Assembly: GCF_014199985.1 (NCBI RefSeq)
Contig: NZ_JACHOS010000008.1
Span: 226,902 to 290,901, forward strand
From: Methylorubrum rhodesianum
GTDB taxonomy: Bacteria; Pseudomonadota; Alphaproteobacteria; Rhizobiales; Beijerinckiaceae
Direction of reading: 5' to 3'
Length of the DNA: 64,000 bases
Positions within the stretch are counted from its first letter, which is position 1; every line of letters begins with the position of its first letter. The notes under the pieces are model-generated. The model ran no database searches, was not told where the DNA came from, and saw only the letters and a program-made list of their open reading frames with translations. Positions 53,585-62,861 of the stretch are shown piece after piece. Position numbers and translations under genes: made by a program.

Positions 53585-55915
53585 TCAGGCGGCGTGGATC
53601 GTCCCCCGCCGGAGGTCCTGCCGGCTCGCCAGGGCCGTGGCCTCCTCGGCCGGAACGGGTCTGCTGAACAGGTAGCCCTGGAACTCGTGGCAGCCCAGGC
53701 TCAGGAGGCATCGGCGCTGCGCCTCGGTCTCGACGCCTTCGGCGATGACCGTCATCTTGAGGCTCGTGGCGAGATCCATGATCGCGCGGACGATGGCCGC
53801 GCCGCTCTGCTCGTGCGGCAGGTCCCGCACGAAACACTGGTCGATCTTGATCTTGTCGAAGGCCAGTCGGCGAAGGTAGCTCAAGCTGGAATAGCCGGTT
53901 CCGAAATCATCGACGGAAAGCCGCACGCCCCGCTCCCGAAGCTTGGCCAGCGCGGTCTTGATGGTCGGGGTCGCCTCGAGAAACACCGACTCCGTGACCT
54001 CCAGCTCGAGCCGCGAAGCGGCCAAGCCGCTCCCCTGCAGCGCTGAATCCACCAGAAGCACGAGATCCGAGTGACGGAACTGGATGGGTGACAGGTTCAC
54101 GGCGACGCTGATGTCGCTGGGCCAGGCTGCGGCGATCGCGCAGGCCTGCTGCAGGATCCACTCTCCCATCGGGATGATCACGCCCGTCTCTTCGGCGAGG
54201 GGGATGAAGTCGGCGGGCGAGACGAAGCCGCGCTTGGGGTGGTTCCAGCGCACCAGCGCCTCGAAGCCTCGGATCCGGCCCTCCTTCGTCACGATGGGCT
54301 GGAAGTAGAGGAGGAACTCGTTGCGATCGAGGGCCCCCCGCAGCTCCGTCGACAGGGCACGCCGTGCCTCGATCCGCTCGTCCATCTCGGCTTCGTAGAA
54401 GCGGTATCCGTTCCGGCCTTCGCCCTTCGTCCGGTAGAGTGCGAGGTCGGCTCGCCGCATGATCTCCTCACAGCCGTCCTGGGGGGCGATGGCGATGCCG
54501 ATACTGACGCCGATGCTCACCCGGATGCCGTCGATGGCGAAGGGCGACGCGACCGCCGCCACGATGTCGCTGGCCAGAAGTGCGATGGCGTGGCGATCCC
54601 TGGCCGCCGGGCCGCTCGCGAGAATCGCGAATTCGTCGCCTGCAAGGCGAGCCAGCTGCACATCGGGCGACGCGAAGCGCCGCAGACGCTCGGCAACGGC
54701 CCGCAGGAGCCCGTCGCCGGCCGCGTGCCCAAACGTGTCGTTCACGCTCTTGAACTCGTCGAGATCCAGCGCCAGCACCGCGAATCGTCCGCTCGCTCCG
54801 AGCTGCTGGCGCGCCGTTTCCAGAAGCCGCTGAAACTGAACCCGGTTCGGGAGATCCGTCAGCGCGTCGTGCAGCGCGAGGTACGACAGCCGCTCCTCCG
54901 ACCGCCGCTTCTCCGTCACGTCGGATCCGACGCCGCGGTATCCTGAAAAGCTGACACCATTGGTGAAGATCGGCTTTCCGCTCAACTGCCACGTGCGCTG
55001 CTCGCCCGCGATGTTGAGCGGGAGGACGAGGTTGCGGAATGTGCGGCGCTCCGCGATGCAGTTCCAGAGAACGGTGCTCGGGTGCCCATCGGGCGCAGCG
55101 ACGGCGGGCAACAGCAGTTGTTCGAGGGGCAAGCCGAGAAGCTGGCGCTCCGACGAGCGCGCGACCTCGACCAACCGCGGCGACACATGCTGCAGGCGAA
55201 GCTCCGCGTCGGTCTCCCAGAGCCAGTCGCTCGCATTCTCCTCGAACTCGTTGAGCAGGAGATTCGTGAATTCCTGCTGCCGCTCGAGGTCGACCTGCGC
55301 GACGACGCGCATTTTCAGGAGGCGGCTCAGATGCAGGATCGTGAAGCAGACAAAGGCTGCGTAGAACACGAGAAGGATCGCGACGTAGATGTAGAAGCGG
55401 TCTCCCGTCGCCGCCAAGCCGAAGAAGGATCCGGCGATGATGAGGCCGGAGAAGCCGATGGCGATCCGTGGCAGCACGGCGGCGCTCATCCCGGTCGCGA
55501 TCAGGCCCGCACAGCTGGCGGCGATCAGCAGGCGCCCGTCCGGATCGGCTCCGACGAACAGCATGACCGGGATCGAGGCGAGCAGACCGCCATAGGCATA
55601 GGCGGCCAGGACGGCACGACGGATGAACGAGACGGCCACTTCGCGCGGCTTGGGGCGCGAACGCCAGAGCCAGCATTGCCGGAGGACAGCGACCGCCAGC
55701 GGCAGGATAGACGCCTCAAGCAGGCCCAAATAGGCGCGATTGGCAGGACTCCAAAAGAGATAGACGATGACTTGGACGACGCTGAGGCTGACGAGTACAG
55801 TGAAAGGAACCAGACGGAGAGCAACGTCGAACTGCTCTACACGGACGCGAGCCCTCAGGTTGGCGTCGAGAGGTTCGTTTCCACGATGAGCGCCGGCTGG
55901 GAATGAAATCAGCAT
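53585..55915 (-). CDS. Membrane-bound PAS-GGDEF-EAL cyclic-di-GMP protein
   Basis: 776 aa. An N-terminal membrane domain has about six or seven helices (to ~residue 200), followed by a PAS domain (~220-340, RGVGSDVTEKRR), a GGDEF domain whose signature reads LAGDEFAIL (A in place of the first G), and an EAL domain. The EAL motifs look intact: FEALVRWNHP, VNLSPIQFRHSDLV, DDFGTGYSSLSYL, AEGVETEAQ. It therefore probably degrades c-di-GMP; the cyclase half may be weak or regulatory. Start ATG 55915 (MLISFPAG) is preferred over an upstream GTG. Confidence 0.92.
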   Translation of the reverse strand: MLISFPAGAHRGNEPLDANLRARVRVEQFDVALRLVPFTVLVSLSVVQVIVYLFWSPANRAYLGLLEASILPLAVAVLRQCWLWRSRPKPREVAVSFIRRAVLAAYAYGGLLASIPVMLFVGADPDGRLLIAASCAGLIATGMSAAVLPRIAIGFSGLIIAGSFFGLAATGDRFYIYVAILLVFYAAFVCFTILHLSRLLKMRVVAQVDLERQQEFTNLLLNEFEENASDWLWETDAELRLQHVSPRLVEVARSSERQLLGLPLEQLLLPAVAAPDGHPSTVLWNCIAERRTFRNLVLPLNIAGEQRTWQLSGKPIFTNGVSFSGYRGVGSDVTEKRRSEERLSYLALHDALTDLPNRVQFQRLLETARQQLGASGRFAVLALDLDEFKSVNDTFGHAAGDGLLRAVAERLRRFASPDVQLARLAGDEFAILASGPAARDRHAIALLASDIVAAVASPFAIDGIRVSIGVSIGIAIAPQDGCEEIMRRADLALYRTKGEGRNGYRFYEAEMDERIEARRALSTELRGALDRNEFLLYFQPIVTKEGRIRGFEALVRWNHPKRGFVSPADFIPLAEETGVIIPMGEWILQQACAIAAAWPSDISVAVNLSPIQFRHSDLVLLVDSALQGSGLAASRLELEVTESVFLEATPTIKTALAKLRERGVRLSVDDFGTGYSSLSYLRRLAFDKIKIDQCFVRDLPHEQSGAAIVRAIMDLATSLKMTVIAEGVETEAQRRCLLSLGCHEFQGYLFSRPVPAEEATALASRQDLRRGTIHAA

Positions 55916-56532
55916 CTCAGGTGACACACACACTTCATGGAAAGCTATTCGATGCAGATGTAAATTTTCTACTATTTGAAACTACGCTCGGATCCGCCCC
56001 TCCATCACAGAATGGGCCATTGGGTTTAAATTGCTGTAAACGTGACGTTTCGCATTTGATGCGAATGGATTGCTTAAATTGCAATCTTCGCGCCTCATTT
56101 CGGACATGAATGGGCTGGTCGATCGGGGTGATCTTGCGACAGCAGCGATCCGGACGGTCGCCACACGACGCCCGCGCGCATCATCTTTGTCGCGTTGCGC
56201 GCCGCGGGAAGCGGTGACGATCCCGGCGGATCCGCCCGCGGGCCAGATCTTGAACCCTCCGCTGGTGCGCCGCTGCGGAGGCGATTCCGCCTGTGAGGCC
56301 GCCTCACGGCCGCGGGACTACATCGGGGTCTGCCGCCGACGGGATGGCGCCGGCCCCTGGAACGGCCGACCGGATCGACGCGATCCACCGGCAGGGGCTC
56401 GAGCGGCGTGCCGACGACGACGTGCCAAACGGCACGTCGTTCCAGAGGGCCAGAACCCAATTCAGGGACACGCAACAAGTCACGGCCAGCCGCCTTTCGA
56501 CGGAGACCGCGCAAGCCTTACTGGGTTGTGCC
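55916..56532. other. Long AT-richer intergenic region
   Basis: 617 bp between divergent genes. The half next to the GGDEF-EAL gene (55917-56100) is clearly AT-richer than the surrounding DNA and holds three short inverted repeats at 56038-56085. The other half is GC-rich and shows no plausible gene or RNA. Confidence 0.5.
56038..56085. promoter_or_regulatory. Cluster of three short inverted repeats
   Basis: In order: AAACG-TGA-CGTTT (56038-56050), TTCGCA-TTTGA-TGCGAA (56049-56065) and ATTGC-7nt-GCAAT (56069-56085). They lie about 125-170 bp upstream of the GGDEF-EAL start in AT-rich DNA and could be operator sites. No regulator can be named. Confidence 0.3.
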
Positions 56533-56829
56533 ATGAACACTCGTATCAAAACCACTCGTATCACTTCCACCATCGCCGCTGTCGTGCTGGGCTTCGGTGC
56601 GATCTCTTCGCCTGCTCTTGCTCAGAACTTCTCGACGATCCGAGGAGAGAAGCCTTCGAGCTTCTTCACTGATCGCGCCGCTCCGAACGCCTACGACGAC
56701 GTGACGACGGGTTCGATCGGCACGGCTCGGGGCCGCAGCATCGACCGCTCCGCCAAGGACGGCAACGCGGAACTCAACGACCGCTCCGTGCCGAACTACG
56801 GTGCGACCTCCGGCGGCCCGGCGGAATAA
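56533..56829 (+). CDS. Small secreted hypothetical protein
   Basis: 98 aa. A clear Sec signal peptide (SSTIAAVVLGFG-type core, ending SSPALAQ at about residue 31) precedes a short polar mature region (NFSTIRGEKPSSFFTD, TGSIGTARGRSID). The mature part of ~67 residues is charged and probably disordered. No family recognised. It stands alone. Confidence 0.65.
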   Translation: MNTRIKTTRITSTIAAVVLGFGAISSPALAQNFSTIRGEKPSSFFTDRAAPNAYDDVTTGSIGTARGRSIDRSAKDGNAELNDRSVPNYGATSGGPAE

Positions 56830-57293
56830 CGGGGACATGACACGCCCGACGCGCGCGTATGCGGGTCGGGCGCTCCTCCATGGATGGTCGGCCCCACCGC
56901 CCCCGTCTCAGGGAGATGCCGATCGCGATCCCGTCGCCTGATCGGATGCGGCCACGAGGCAGGGACGGAGGTGACGCCGGATGTACGCGCACCTTCGCTC
57001 CGGCCGGCGTGGCCGCTCTCGGTTCGGCGCTTGCCTCGAAGGGAGCCGGCATCCGCGTCGGCGAAGACTGTTCCCGATCGGCGGCCGACCGCTGGGATCG
57101 CCTCGCATCGGTGCCGAGCGCGCGAGCGTGTTGGCCATCAAACCAGGACAGTCCCGATCGCGACAGCCCCGACGGCAGGCCGCGCCGCCCCCTCCGATGG
57201 GAGGCCTTCGGCTCGTCGAAGGAGGCACGGGCCGTGAGCGCTTCATTGGCATAACACCTGCGAGCGTGGCCGGACGTTCGGAGGATGTCTCCC
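56830..57293. other. Intergenic region upstream of the NCS2 permease
   Basis: 464 bp with no family-like frame on either strand. It must hold the promoter of the permease. A GGAGG Shine-Dalgarno sits at 57280-57284. Nothing else was recognised. Confidence 0.4.
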
Positions 57294-58694
57294 ATGGTGT
57301 CGATGGCGTCTTCCCCGCCGGCTTCCGCAGCCGAGATCGAGCGTCGGAATCCCCGCAAGCCCGACGAACGGGTCCCCCGCGCGGCCCTCGGGCTTCTCGG
57401 CCTGCAGCACGTCCTCGTGATGTATGCGGGCGCCGTGGCGATCCCGCTCATCATCGGCCGGGCGCTGAAGCTGCCGCCCGAGCAGGTGGCCATGCTGGTC
57501 AGCGCCGACCTGTTCGCCTGCGGCATCGTCACGCTGATCCAGAGCTGGGGCCTGCCCGGCATCGGCATCCGGATGCCGGTGATGATGGGCGTCACCTTCG
57601 CCGCCGTCGGCCCGATGCTCTCCATGGGGACGAACCCGGCGATCGGGCTGACCGGCATCTACGGCGCCGTCATCGCCTCCGGCCTGTTCGGCCTCGTCGC
57701 CGCCCCGCTGGTCGGGCGCCTCCTGCCGCTGTTCCCGCCGGTCGTGACCGGCACCATCATCCTCGTCATCGGCATCTCGCTGATGCGCGTCGGCGTGAAC
57801 TGGGCGGCCGGGGGCGTCGGCAACCCGAATTACGGCGCACCGCTCTATCTCGGCATCGCGGCCTTCGTGCTCTGCGCGATCCTCGCCATCACCCGCTACG
57901 CCACGGGCTTCGTCGCCTCGGCCTCGGTGCTGATCGGGATCGCGCTCGGGATGATCCTGGCCGGCTTCGCCGGTCTGGTGGAACTCGACCGCGTCGCCGC
58001 GGCGCCCTGGTTCGACGTGGTGCGCCCCTTCGCCTTCGGCTGGCCGAGCTTCGATCCGGTCTCGATCGTCACCCTGTGCCTCGTGATGATCGTCGTGATG
58101 ATCGAGTCGACCGGCATGTTCCTGGCGCTGTCGCAGATCACCGCCGATCCGGTCGACGGGCGGCGGCTGACCCGGGGCCTGCGCGCGGACGGGCTCGGCA
58201 CCGTCATCGGCGGCATCTTCAATACGTTTCCCTACACCTCGTTCTCGCAGAATATCGGGCTCGTCGGCGTCACCGGCATCCGCTCGCGCTGGGTGACGGT
58301 GGTCGCGGGCTTCATCATGCTCGGCCTCGGACTGGTCCCGAAGCTCGCCGCCCTGGTCGAGGCCGTGCCGCAATGCGTGCTCGGCGGGGCCGGCCTCGTG
58401 ATGTTCGGCATGGTCGGCGCCACCGGCACGCGCATCCTCGGCGGCGTCGATTTCGCGCGCAACCGCAACAATCTATTCGTCGTCGCGGTCTCGGTCGGTT
58501 TCGGCATGATCCCGCTCGTCGCGCCGAACTTCTTCAAGCAGATGCCGCATGCGCTGCATCCGCTGCTGGAATCGGGCATCCTGCTCGCCGCGATCTCGGC
58601 GGTGGGGCTGAACCTGTTCTTCAACGGATTCGGCGACAGGGCGGAATCCCGTGAGGCGGCGATCCGTCAGGCCGAGGTCGCGCAGGCCCACTGA
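57294..58694 (+). CDS. NCS2-family nucleobase:cation symporter (xanthine/urate type)
   Basis: 466-aa inner-membrane permease with about 14 helices. The NAT signature is QNIGLVGVTG (around residue 320), and the RAALGLLGLQHVLVMYAGAVAIPLIIG start is that of the UacT/PucK/UraA group. SFSQNIGLVG with Gln/Asn favours xanthine or urate over uracil. The ATG at 57294 has GGAGG nine bases upstream; an ATG at 57285 abuts that site and is less likely. It converges on the AtzG/E/H-like operon, which suggests it imports the substrate of this catabolic cluster. Confidence 0.9.
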   Translation: MVSMASSPPASAAEIERRNPRKPDERVPRAALGLLGLQHVLVMYAGAVAIPLIIGRALKLPPEQVAMLVSADLFACGIVTLIQSWGLPGIGIRMPVMMGVTFAAVGPMLSMGTNPAIGLTGIYGAVIASGLFGLVAAPLVGRLLPLFPPVVTGTIILVIGISLMRVGVNWAAGGVGNPNYGAPLYLGIAAFVLCAILAITRYATGFVASASVLIGIALGMILAGFAGLVELDRVAAAPWFDVVRPFAFGWPSFDPVSIVTLCLVMIVVMIESTGMFLALSQITADPVDGRRLTRGLRADGLGTVIGGIFNTFPYTSFSQNIGLVGVTGIRSRWVTVVAGFIMLGLGLVPKLAALVEAVPQCVLGGAGLVMFGMVGATGTRILGGVDFARNRNNLFVVAVSVGFGMIPLVAPNFFKQMPHALHPLLESGILLAAISAVGLNLFFNGFGDRAESREAAIRQAEVAQAH

Positions 58695-58753
58695 CGTCGC
58701 CCGCGGGCCCGTCGCCATCGATCACGGCCCCCGGCCATCGGGTCAGGGGGCGC

Positions 58754-59149
58754 TCACGCCCCATCGGCCGCGTCGTCGATGACGCTGACATGGGCCGCCA
58801 CCACCTTCCAGCCGTCGGGAAAGCGCAGCCAGGTCTGGCTCTGGCGCCCGACCCGGCCGGGTGCGGACCCGCGCCGGAACAGCGTCATCGCCACGGCGCA
58901 GTCGCGGCCGTAGGTGGTGATGACGGTGTCCGCGAGGTCGCGGGCGAGCCCTTGCGGGGGCCGCGCCCGGCGGAAGGCGCGGATCGCGTCCATGCCGTAG
59001 AGATGTTCCGCCGCGCCGTAGCGGATCGTGCGGGGATCGTCGTGGAACAGCCGTTCGAGCGTCGCGACGTCGTTGCTCACGAGCGCCGCCTCGTAGGCCG
59101 CGAAGACCCGCTCGACCTCGGCCTTCACCGCGGGATCGTCGATGATCAC
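58754..59149 (-). CDS. AtzH-like / HpxZ-like protein (DUF3225)
   Basis: 131-aa NTF2-fold protein of the DUF3225 family, named HpxZ in Klebsiella oxalurate/purine use and AtzH in cyanuric acid degradation. Sequence IDDPAVKAEVERVFAAYE, FHDDPRTIRYGAAEHLYG, and TYGRDCAVAMTLFRRG are typical. The likely start is GTG at 59149, overlapping the stop of the upstream amidase (GTGA), so translation is coupled. It is the last gene of a three-gene operon. Confidence 0.85.
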   Translation of the reverse strand: MIIDDPAVKAEVERVFAAYEAALVSNDVATLERLFHDDPRTIRYGAAEHLYGMDAIRAFRRARPPQGLARDLADTVITTYGRDCAVAMTLFRRGSAPGRVGRQSQTWLRFPDGWKVVAAHVSVIDDAADGA

Positions 59150-60651
59150 GGCGTGTCCTCCGAAGGCTTGTTCTCCGAAGGCTTGTTCTCCGAAGGCTTG
59201 TTCTCCGAAGGCTTGTTCTCCGAAGGCTTGGCCTCCGGGGGCACCCCATCCAGGGCCGCGACCGGCGCCCGGACCGCGCCCGCGCGCTCGAGGTGACGCG
59301 CCACCCGTAGGCAGAGCGCCTCGTTCCAGGGTGCGGCGATGATCTGCACGCCGAGGGGCAGCCCGCCGTCGAGCCAGACCGGCACCGCGACCACGGGCAG
59401 GCCGATGAAGGAGATCGGCTGCGTGAACACCCCGATATTGGGCCGCACCGGCACTTCGATGCCGCCGAGGACGAAGGTGGTCTGGCCGGAGCGCGGCGCG
59501 CGGCAGGGCGTGCTCGGCGCGAGAATCACGTCGACATCGCGGAACAGGTCCAGCACGGCGTCGCGATACCAGCGGCGGAACCGCTGCGCCCGCTCGAGGA
59601 AGGGCGCGGGCAGCATCGCCCCGGCGATCAGCCGGTCGCGCACCGCCGGATCGAAGTCGCCGGCCCGGCCGCGCAGCCGGTCGAGATGCAGCGCGGCGCC
59701 TTCGGCCGCGGTGATCAGGTAGGCCGCCGCCCGCGCGCGGGCCGCCTCCGGGATCGCGACGCCGCGGTTCGCGCCCAGCGCGCGGGCGACCTGCTCGACG
59801 GCGGTAAACGCCTCCGGGTCGCCCCCTTGCGCGAAATAGCCTCCGGCCACCGCGATGCGAAGGTCCGCGACGCCCCGGTCGAGATCCGGGGCCGCGGGCT
59901 CGGGCGGGCGCGACGCGGCGGCGGGATCCTCGGGATCGGGCCCCTGCAGGGCGTCGTAGGCCAGGGCGAGATCTCCGGTCGAGCGCGCCATCGGGCCGAG
60001 ATGGTCGAGGCTGCCCACGAAGGGGAAGCTCCCGGCCCGGCTGAGCCGCCCGTAGGTGGGCTTGAGCCCGAAGCAGCCGCAGAAGGCGGAGGGCACGCGG
60101 ATCGAGCCGTTGGTGTCGGAGGCCAGCGCGACCGGCACCAGGCCGGCGGCGACCGCCGCACCCGATCCCCCCGAGGAGCCGCCGGACATGTGGTCGAGGG
60201 CGTGCGGGTTGCGTGTATTGCCGTCGTGGATGTTCTCGCCGGTGAAGTCGTAGGCGTATTCGCCCATGCCGAGGGTCCCGACCAGCACGGCGCCCGCCGC
60301 CTCCAGCCGCCGGATCAGGGCGGCGTCGCGGGGAGCCGGCGCCCGCTCGCGGTTGATCCGCGAGCCCGCCCGCGTCGGCAGACCGGCGACGTCGAAGAGG
60401 TTCTTGACCGCGAAGGGCACCCCGGCGAGGGGGCCGAGTCTGTCGCCCCTGGCCCGCGCGGCGTCGAGGGAAGCGGCGCGGGCGGTGGCGCGCTCGGACA
60501 GGCGGTCGGTGAAGCTGTTCACCGCCGGGTCGATGCGCGCGATGCGCGCGAGGGCGGCGGCGACCACGTCGCGGGCGCCGACCGTCCCCGCCGACACCGC
60601 ACGGGCGATGTCGCAGGCCGGGGCGAGGCTCCAATCCGTCGTCGCGCTCAC
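59146..60651 (-). CDS. AtzE/HpxY-like amidase with C-terminal pentapeptide repeat
   Basis: 501-aa amidase-signature hydrolase. The Ser-cisSer-Lys triad is K83 (FAVKNLFDV), S159/S160 (GGSSGGSG) and S183 (DTNGSIRVPSA). With its small AtzG/HpxX partner, relatives hydrolyse 1-carboxybiuret (AtzE) or act in oxalurate/oxamate use (HpxY). The C-terminus after GVPPEA ends in five K-P-S-E-N/D pentapeptides encoded by a 15-bp tandem repeat, outside the catalytic domain. Start GTG at 60651 overlaps the upstream gene stop. Confidence 0.88.
   Translation of the reverse strand: MSATTDWSLAPACDIARAVSAGTVGARDVVAAALARIARIDPAVNSFTDRLSERATARAASLDAARARGDRLGPLAGVPFAVKNLFDVAGLPTRAGSRINRERAPAPRDAALIRRLEAAGAVLVGTLGMGEYAYDFTGENIHDGNTRNPHALDHMSGGSSGGSGAAVAAGLVPVALASDTNGSIRVPSAFCGCFGLKPTYGRLSRAGSFPFVGSLDHLGPMARSTGDLALAYDALQGPDPEDPAAASRPPEPAAPDLDRGVADLRIAVAGGYFAQGGDPEAFTAVEQVARALGANRGVAIPEAARARAAAYLITAAEGAALHLDRLRGRAGDFDPAVRDRLIAGAMLPAPFLERAQRFRRWYRDAVLDLFRDVDVILAPSTPCRAPRSGQTTFVLGGIEVPVRPNIGVFTQPISFIGLPVVAVPVWLDGGLPLGVQIIAAPWNEALCLRVARHLERAGAVRAPVAALDGVPPEAKPSENKPSENKPSENKPSENKPSEDTP
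59156..59230. repeat. 15-bp tandem repeat at the 3' end of the AtzE-like gene
   Basis: Five head-to-tail copies of TTCTCCGAAGGCTTG (the first has one mismatch), with a degenerate partial sixth beyond 59230. They encode K-P-S-E-N repeats on the minus strand and end immediately before the overlapping start of the AtzH-like gene. Confidence 0.93.
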
Positions 60652-60851
60652 GCCGTGTAGACCGGGGCCGCCTCGGCGGTGTCGGGCAACGGAAACAGGG
60701 CGACGAGCGCCGCGGCGGCGTGCAGCACCCGCAGGTTGGCGACGACCGCTTCGTGCCAGGCCGGATCGAGGGCGAGGCCCAGCACGGGCGCGGCGGCGGC
60801 GGCGTAGGCGTCGAGATCGGGCGGCGGCGGGGCCGCGGCGTGATCGGACAT
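60648..60851 (-). CDS. AtzG-like / HpxX-like small subunit (DUF4089)
   Basis: 67-aa protein of the DUF4089 family. In cyanuric acid catabolism the homologue AtzG forms a complex with amidase AtzE; in purine use it is HpxX. The core YAAAAAPVLGLALDPAWHEA followed by VVANLRVLHAAAALV matches. It overlaps the amidase start by 4 bp (GTGA) and heads the operon. Confidence 0.85.
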   Translation of the reverse strand: MSDHAAAPPPPDLDAYAAAAAPVLGLALDPAWHEAVVANLRVLHAAAALVALFPLPDTAEAAPVYTA

Positions 60852-61035
60852 CGGTTTCCTCGAGGATCGGGCGCTTCGCGGCCGGTCCGGTGCAATGGCC
60901 GCGCCACGGCCACCGCGCCCGCATCGCGGATCGTGGCACGCTGCCCCGGATGTCCGCCGGTCCGCTGGGGTCGAGCCGCGGCCGGTCATCCGGGCGCCGG
61001 CTCATGCGCGAGCATGCCGGCCCGACCTGACGCAG

Positions 61036-61633
61036 AGGTCGGTGATCGATCTCGCCGGCATGCTGCAGCGTGGCGAGACCACATCACGCGAGATCGTGCT
61101 GCCGTACATGTCCAAGATCCGGAAGCCCGATCACGCGGGCTCGGCCCTGTGTTCGATGCAGCAGATCAATCCCGATTTCCCGGCGATCGCCGGGCGGATG
61201 GATGCCCAGAGGGTGCAGGCCCGGGCGAGCGGCCAGGCGCTTCCGACGCCGTTCGGCATCCCGATCCTGGTGAAGGACAACGTCGGAACCGGCGACGGCT
61301 TGCGCACCCTGGCTTCGTCGGCGACGCTGATCGGCTCGCTGGTCGGCGACAGCGCCGCGGCGCCCCTCGGCAATGGCCGCCTCACCGTCAACGCCGACGA
61401 CAGCTCCACCACCTATGCCGGCCGCATCGTCGATGGCGCCACGCCCACCGGTTGGAGACGGGGCGAGCTTCATCGGGACCGGCCTGCCGATCGACCGGCA
61501 CGCCTTGGTGGCCGAGGCCGGCCTGTCGGCGGAGGTGGCGCCGAACACGACCCTGGGCGTGTCCTATACGGGGCAGGTCGGCCCCCGCGCCCAGGATCAC
61601 GCCGCCAGGGGCAGCCTCACCCTGCGCTTCTGA
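61036..61633 (+). pseudogene. Mosaic pseudogene: amidase fragment joined to autotransporter tail
   Basis: The first ~300 bp (61036-61335) read as the N-terminal part of an amidase (VIDLAGMLQRGETTSREIV, SALCSMQQINPDFPAI, PTPFGIPILVKDNVGTGDG) that stops before the Ser nucleophile region. It runs in the same frame into autotransporter-like sequence (GNGRLTVNADDSSTTYAGRI). After a frameshift near 61460, the typical autotransporter beta-domain end appears in another frame (GASFIGTGLPIDRHALVAEA then LGVSYTGQ, RGSLTLRF) to a stop at 61633. No single product is possible. Confidence 0.75.
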
Positions 61634-61663
61634 CGACGGGCCCGCAGGCCGCCGACGTGCGCC

Positions 61664-62344
61664 TCACCCCCGGCCGAGGGCGGCGATCACCGCGGCGGAT
61701 CGCGAGACCCAGCCGAAGATGCCGCCCTGGGCCTTGATCATGGCAAGGCCCGCCTCGTGGAAGGCCGGGATGTACGAGCCGCAGGCATCGGCGACGACGA
61801 CGCAGCGGTAGCCGCGGTCGTTGGCCTCGCGCACGGTGGTGTGCACGCAGACTTCCGTCGTCACGCCGCAGACGATCAAGGTCTCGATGCCGCGCGCCTC
61901 CAGCAAGGCCGCGAGTCCGGTCGCGTAGAAGGCGCCCTTGCCCGGCTTGTCGATCACCGGCTCGCCGTCGAGGGGAGCCAGTTCGGGGACAATGTCGTGG
62001 CCGGGCTCGCCGCGGATCAGGATGCGGCCCATGGGGCCCGGCTCGCCGATGCGCGCCGTCGGCGCGCCGCGCTCCAGCTTGGCCGGCGGCGCATCCGAGA
62101 GATCGGGCGCGTGCCCCTCGCGGGTGTGGACGACGAGGAGGCCGGCCCCGCGCGCCGCGGCCAGCAGGGCACGGGTGGGGGGCACCGCGGCGGCGAGCAG
62201 CGAGACGTCGTTGCCGAGACTCTCGCCGAAGCCGCCGGGTTCGAGGAAGTCGCGCTGCATGTCGATGACGACGAGGGCCGTTCCGGCCGGATCGAACGGC
62301 AGAGGCGAGGGTTCGGCCTCGAGAAGGGGGCGCGGGTCGGGCAT
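61664..62344 (-). CDS. Biuret-hydrolase-like isochorismatase-fold amidohydrolase
   Basis: 226-aa cysteine hydrolase. Catalytic Asp28 (VVIDMQRDF), Lys in IDKPGKGAF (about 133-136) and Cys166 ([20 protein letters not shown]) make the isochorismatase-family triad. The segments [28 protein letters not shown] and KAQGGIFG closely match biuret amidohydrolase (BiuH/TrzE), which cleaves biuret to allophanate; I judge this from recalled family sequence. Ureidoacrylate hydrolase (RutB) is the main alternative. It lies between a pseudogene and the Tsx-like gene. Confidence 0.8.
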   Translation of the reverse strand: MPDPRPLLEAEPSPLPFDPAGTALVVIDMQRDFLEPGGFGESLGNDVSLLAAAVPPTRALLAAARGAGLLVVHTREGHAPDLSDAPPAKLERGAPTARIGEPGPMGRILIRGEPGHDIVPELAPLDGEPVIDKPGKGAFYATGLAALLEARGIETLIVCGVTTEVCVHTTVREANDRGYRCVVVADACGSYIPAFHEAGLAMIKAQGGIFGWVSRSAAVIAALGRG

Positions 62345-62861
62345 GGGCTACCTCGGAGCGGTCGCCGCGGGGCTGTGGCCCTGAGATCGTCCGGGCCGAT
62401 GCGGTGACGGGTGACGATGATGCCGGTGCGCCTTCGAAAAATCGTGCCCGATCACGGTCGGCGATGCACGAAGTGTCGCCAGGCTGGCGCCGGCCTGTGC
62501 ATCGGGCGGCGGCTCCGCCCCCGCTCCGCCCCGACACGGGCGGCCGTGCTCGCAAACTTCTCCCGCTGCGAGCCCCTATCGGCACCATGGCCATTCCCTG
62601 CGCAGGATGACCAGGCGGCGGGCGGATCCGAAAGATTTTCGTGAATCACGCCGCGGCGGCGGGGGTACGTCCCGCAGATGCGACCGATCTCGACGCCGGC
62701 CCGACCCGGCCTTTCACTGACGTTCGCGACCGGGACCGGCCGGAAAGTGTTGCGGATTTACGACTTGTGCTGCCGCGCGGGCGTCCGGCACCAGGGCCTG
62801 CTTGATCCTGGCACCCCCGTTGCTGCCGTCCGACCACACGGAAGGTCGAGGAGAACGAAGA
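62345..62861. other. Intergenic region between divergent hydrolase and Tsx-like gene
   Basis: 517 bp with no family-like frame. It should contain promoters for both flanking genes. A GGAGAA near 62849 is the ribosome-binding site of the Tsx-like gene. No riboswitch or operator recognised. Confidence 0.4.

Noticed and set aside
43833..57280. Integrative element inserted at tRNA-Gly
   Set aside because: No integrase gene and no repeat of the tRNA 3' end were seen, so only a compositional and context boundary is reported.
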